42,360 bases of DNA from Cudoniella acicularis (lineage: Eukaryota > Ascomycota > Leotiomycetes > Helotiales > Helotiaceae). Made by a program: the position numbers and the translations under genes. This document shows, one piece after another, positions 40,230 to 42,360 of this stretch (its first letter is position 1; every line of letters begins with the position of its first letter). A model generated the notes under the pieces. The model was given only the letters and a program-made list of their open reading frames with translations, ran no database searches and had not been told where the DNA came from. The stretch lies in NCBI GenBank assembly GCA_013054445.1, contig JAAMPI010000349.1:1-42360 (forward strand), read 5' to 3'.

Positions 40230-42360
40230 ATGCCTTCTGCAACAACGACTAAATCTGCAATGGCAGGTACAAAAAGGAAATCGGCTCCGGTGAAGGACGC
40301 TTACGTCAAGGAGAGTAAGAAAGTAAAGACTGAATCGGATTTGAAGTCAGCACTGAAGAAGGATAAGAAGGACAAGAAACCAGTCTCGAAGCCGGTCAAG
40401 AAACAGCGGGAATTGAGCGATTCTTCCGACGAAGACGACGATCTTGATGGAGGAGTGCCTTTGGAAAGCAGCACGCCAGATGTTAAGGAAGACGACAGCG
40501 AAGAAAATCTTCCCAATGCTTCAGATGGTCTACACCCTGACAGAGTGAAGGCTGTTGTTGCGAATAGTATGCCGTCTTCTTCCTTTTGAATTTTCCACGA
40601 CTAACAGGCTTCTAGACCAATCTTCTAAAGAAGCTCATCAAAAGCAGAAACAATTGGTCAAGGAAAGAAAAGCTGCGAAGCCATTGGCAGATGACCTTGC
40701 CCGGACGAAAAAGCTTTGGGAACGATTGCGCCGAAAATCACATGTGCCTCTGGAGGAGAGGAAAAAGCTGGTCACGGAACTATTCGACATAATTACTGGC
40801 AAAATTAAGGACTTTGTTTTGAAGCACGACAGCGTTCGAGTGGTTCAGACTGCAATCAAATATGCCAACCCGGAGCAGAAGAGAATGATTGCCAAAGAAC
40901 TTGCCGGGACATATCGACAGCTTGCTGAAAGCAAGTATGCCAAGTTCTTGATTGGAAAACTGCTGGTTCAGGGTGACGATGATATTCGGGACTTGATCGT
41001 TCCTGAATTCTTTGGTCATGTACGACGACTTATCAAACACCCGGAAGCCTCGTGGATTTTGGACGACATCTATCGCGGCGTGGCTACAAAGCAGCAGAAA
41101 GCGATCATGTTACGGGAATGGTACGGTGCCGAATTTGCTCTCTTTCGAAGCGATAGCTCAGATAAAGTACCTGGTGATCTTTCTGAAATCTTGGCTGAAG
41201 ATGCTGGCAAGAGAGCGCCCATAATGCGCTCTCTACAAGAGCTAATCAATCATCTTATTCAAAAGAAATTGACTGGTTTCACACTTCTTCACGATGCAAT
41301 GCTTCAGTACTTCTTAAACGCCAAGCCAGGTACCGAGGAGATATCGGATTACATCGAATTGATCAAAGGCGACGAAGAGGGAGACCTACTAAAGAATTTG
41401 GCTTTCACAAGATCTGGATCAAGAGTGGTGTCTTTAGTGTTAGCATACGGAAATGCAAAAGACCGAAAACTGATCCTCAAAGCGTACAAAGATACTCTCC
41501 AGTTAATGGCAGGAGATGCCAACGCCCATATCGTTATCCTTACAGCTTACGAGGTAATTGATGACACCGTCTTGACTGCCAAGTCTATATTTCCGGAGTT
41601 ATTGTCAAAGGATACAGACAAGCAAATTGAAAACATTGTCTTTTCAGCCAATGATCTCAACGCTCGCACAACACTTCTGTATCTTTTCCAGGGCAGATCC
41701 AGAGCATTGTTCCCCGCCAGTCACTCCACGGATCTCGAGATTTTGGCAGAGGTGGACAACATTCGACAAACAACCAGCAAGAAAGACCCAGAAATCAGAC
41801 GGGCTGAATTGGCAAAGGCTTTGTCGCCATACCTCCTAAAATCCATTGAGGCAGCATCAGCTGATTTGGTCTCTACTTCATTCGGGTGCCAATTTATTAC
41901 CGAAGTGATGTTCGGGGCTGAAGGAGACAAGACTGCAGCTTTGAGAGCGGTGGCAGAGACAGTAGGAGGAGATCCCACCTGGGTGACACCCAAAATCGAC
42001 GAGGGAGCAGAAAGTGAACCGGCCGTTTCTCACATCTCGAACAATCCTTTTGGTGGCAGGATGCTCAAATCACTCGTGGCAGGAGGTCGATTTGACTTTG
42101 CGACGAAGACTGTGGTTCCCGTTGAACCAGCCCTTGTATTTGCCGATATCCTTTACCCATATATACAGGACCATATCGTCGAGTGGGCAACAGGGTCTAG
42201 TTCCTTCCTGCTAGTAGCCCTTATAGAATCCCGGGATTTCTCACAGAAGGAAGAACTTCTACAGTCATTAAAGGAGAACAAAAAGAAGCTTGTAAAGGCA
42301 GCTACAGAAGAGACACTGGAGCAAAAAGTAAAAAGAGAAGCAATGGAGGCAAAGCAAGGA
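40230..42360 (+). CDS. PUF6: Puf6 (Penguin) RNA-binding protein, 3' end outside the window
   Basis: Puf6 is a nucleolar Pumilio-repeat protein needed for 60S subunit assembly and, in yeast, for repressing ASH1 mRNA. Exon 1 is 40230-40566 and exon 2 starts at 40616 and continues past the right edge; 694 residues are visible, already more than the yeast length (about 656), so little is missing. The N-terminal 115 residues are Lys- and Glu/Asp-rich and disordered. The Pumilio repeats follow (FVLKHDSVRVVQTAIKYA, LAESKYAKFLIGKLL, LIKHPEASWILDDIY), then the Penguin/CPL-type region with LAFTRSGSRVVSLVLAYG and LLYLFQGRSRALFP. The frame is open to the last base. The short intron 40567-40615 has GTATGC and CTAG signals. 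Confidence 0.93.

Overview
The window is nuclear DNA of a filamentous ascomycete (Pezizomycotina), probably a leotiomycete-like fungus; that placement is inference from overall look, not from a search. The evidence is single genes on both strands, frequent introns of about 45-60 nt with GTRAGT-like donors and CTRAY branch sites, 0.2-2.7 kb gaps, and a set of eukaryotic housekeeping proteins. I see no tRNA, rRNA, CRISPR array, prophage or intact transposon.

Layout. 1-5700: an omega-like glutathione S-transferase whose frame appears broken by one base, a putative DNA-binding protein, and a decayed short-chain dehydrogenase pseudogene. 5989-9319: a ten-exon PhoD-like phosphatase with a 26-nt exon and a 303-nt intron holding hairpins. 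9320-11707: a gene-free stretch with a 22-G run. 11708-15832: an M48 (OMA1-like) metalloprotease and a mitochondrial rhomboid protease in tandem, then a Tma17/Adc17-like proteasome chaperone. 16367-20694: two uncharacterised fungal proteins separated by a 1.7 kb gap. 21344-25489: nucleoside hydrolase, LSM8 and VPS26. 25705-33191: NUP120, RAD51 and an uncharacterised membrane-anchored protein. 35900-42360: a small Ser-rich fungal protein, ACL4, GIR2 and the start of PUF6, which runs off the right edge.

Most genes are ordinary housekeeping functions: recombination, retromer, nuclear pore, U6 snRNP, proteasome and ribosome assembly. Three neighbourhoods suggest shared biology: two mitochondrial-type membrane proteases side by side; ACL4-GIR2-PUF6, all tied to ribosome production or translation, with GIR2 and PUF6 sharing a 177-bp divergent promoter; and RAD51 with a cluster of MBF-type ACGCG sites upstream.

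I found no convincing new multi-gene system. The observations most worth checking are the GST frameshift, the dehydrogenase pseudogene with an internal deletion, the structured PhoD intron, the MBF cluster at RAD51 and a 16-bp perfect palindrome in a gene-free gap. Intron boundaries were placed by eye from splice signals, frame and family conservation; in every spliced gene except the GST the exon lengths add up to an open frame.
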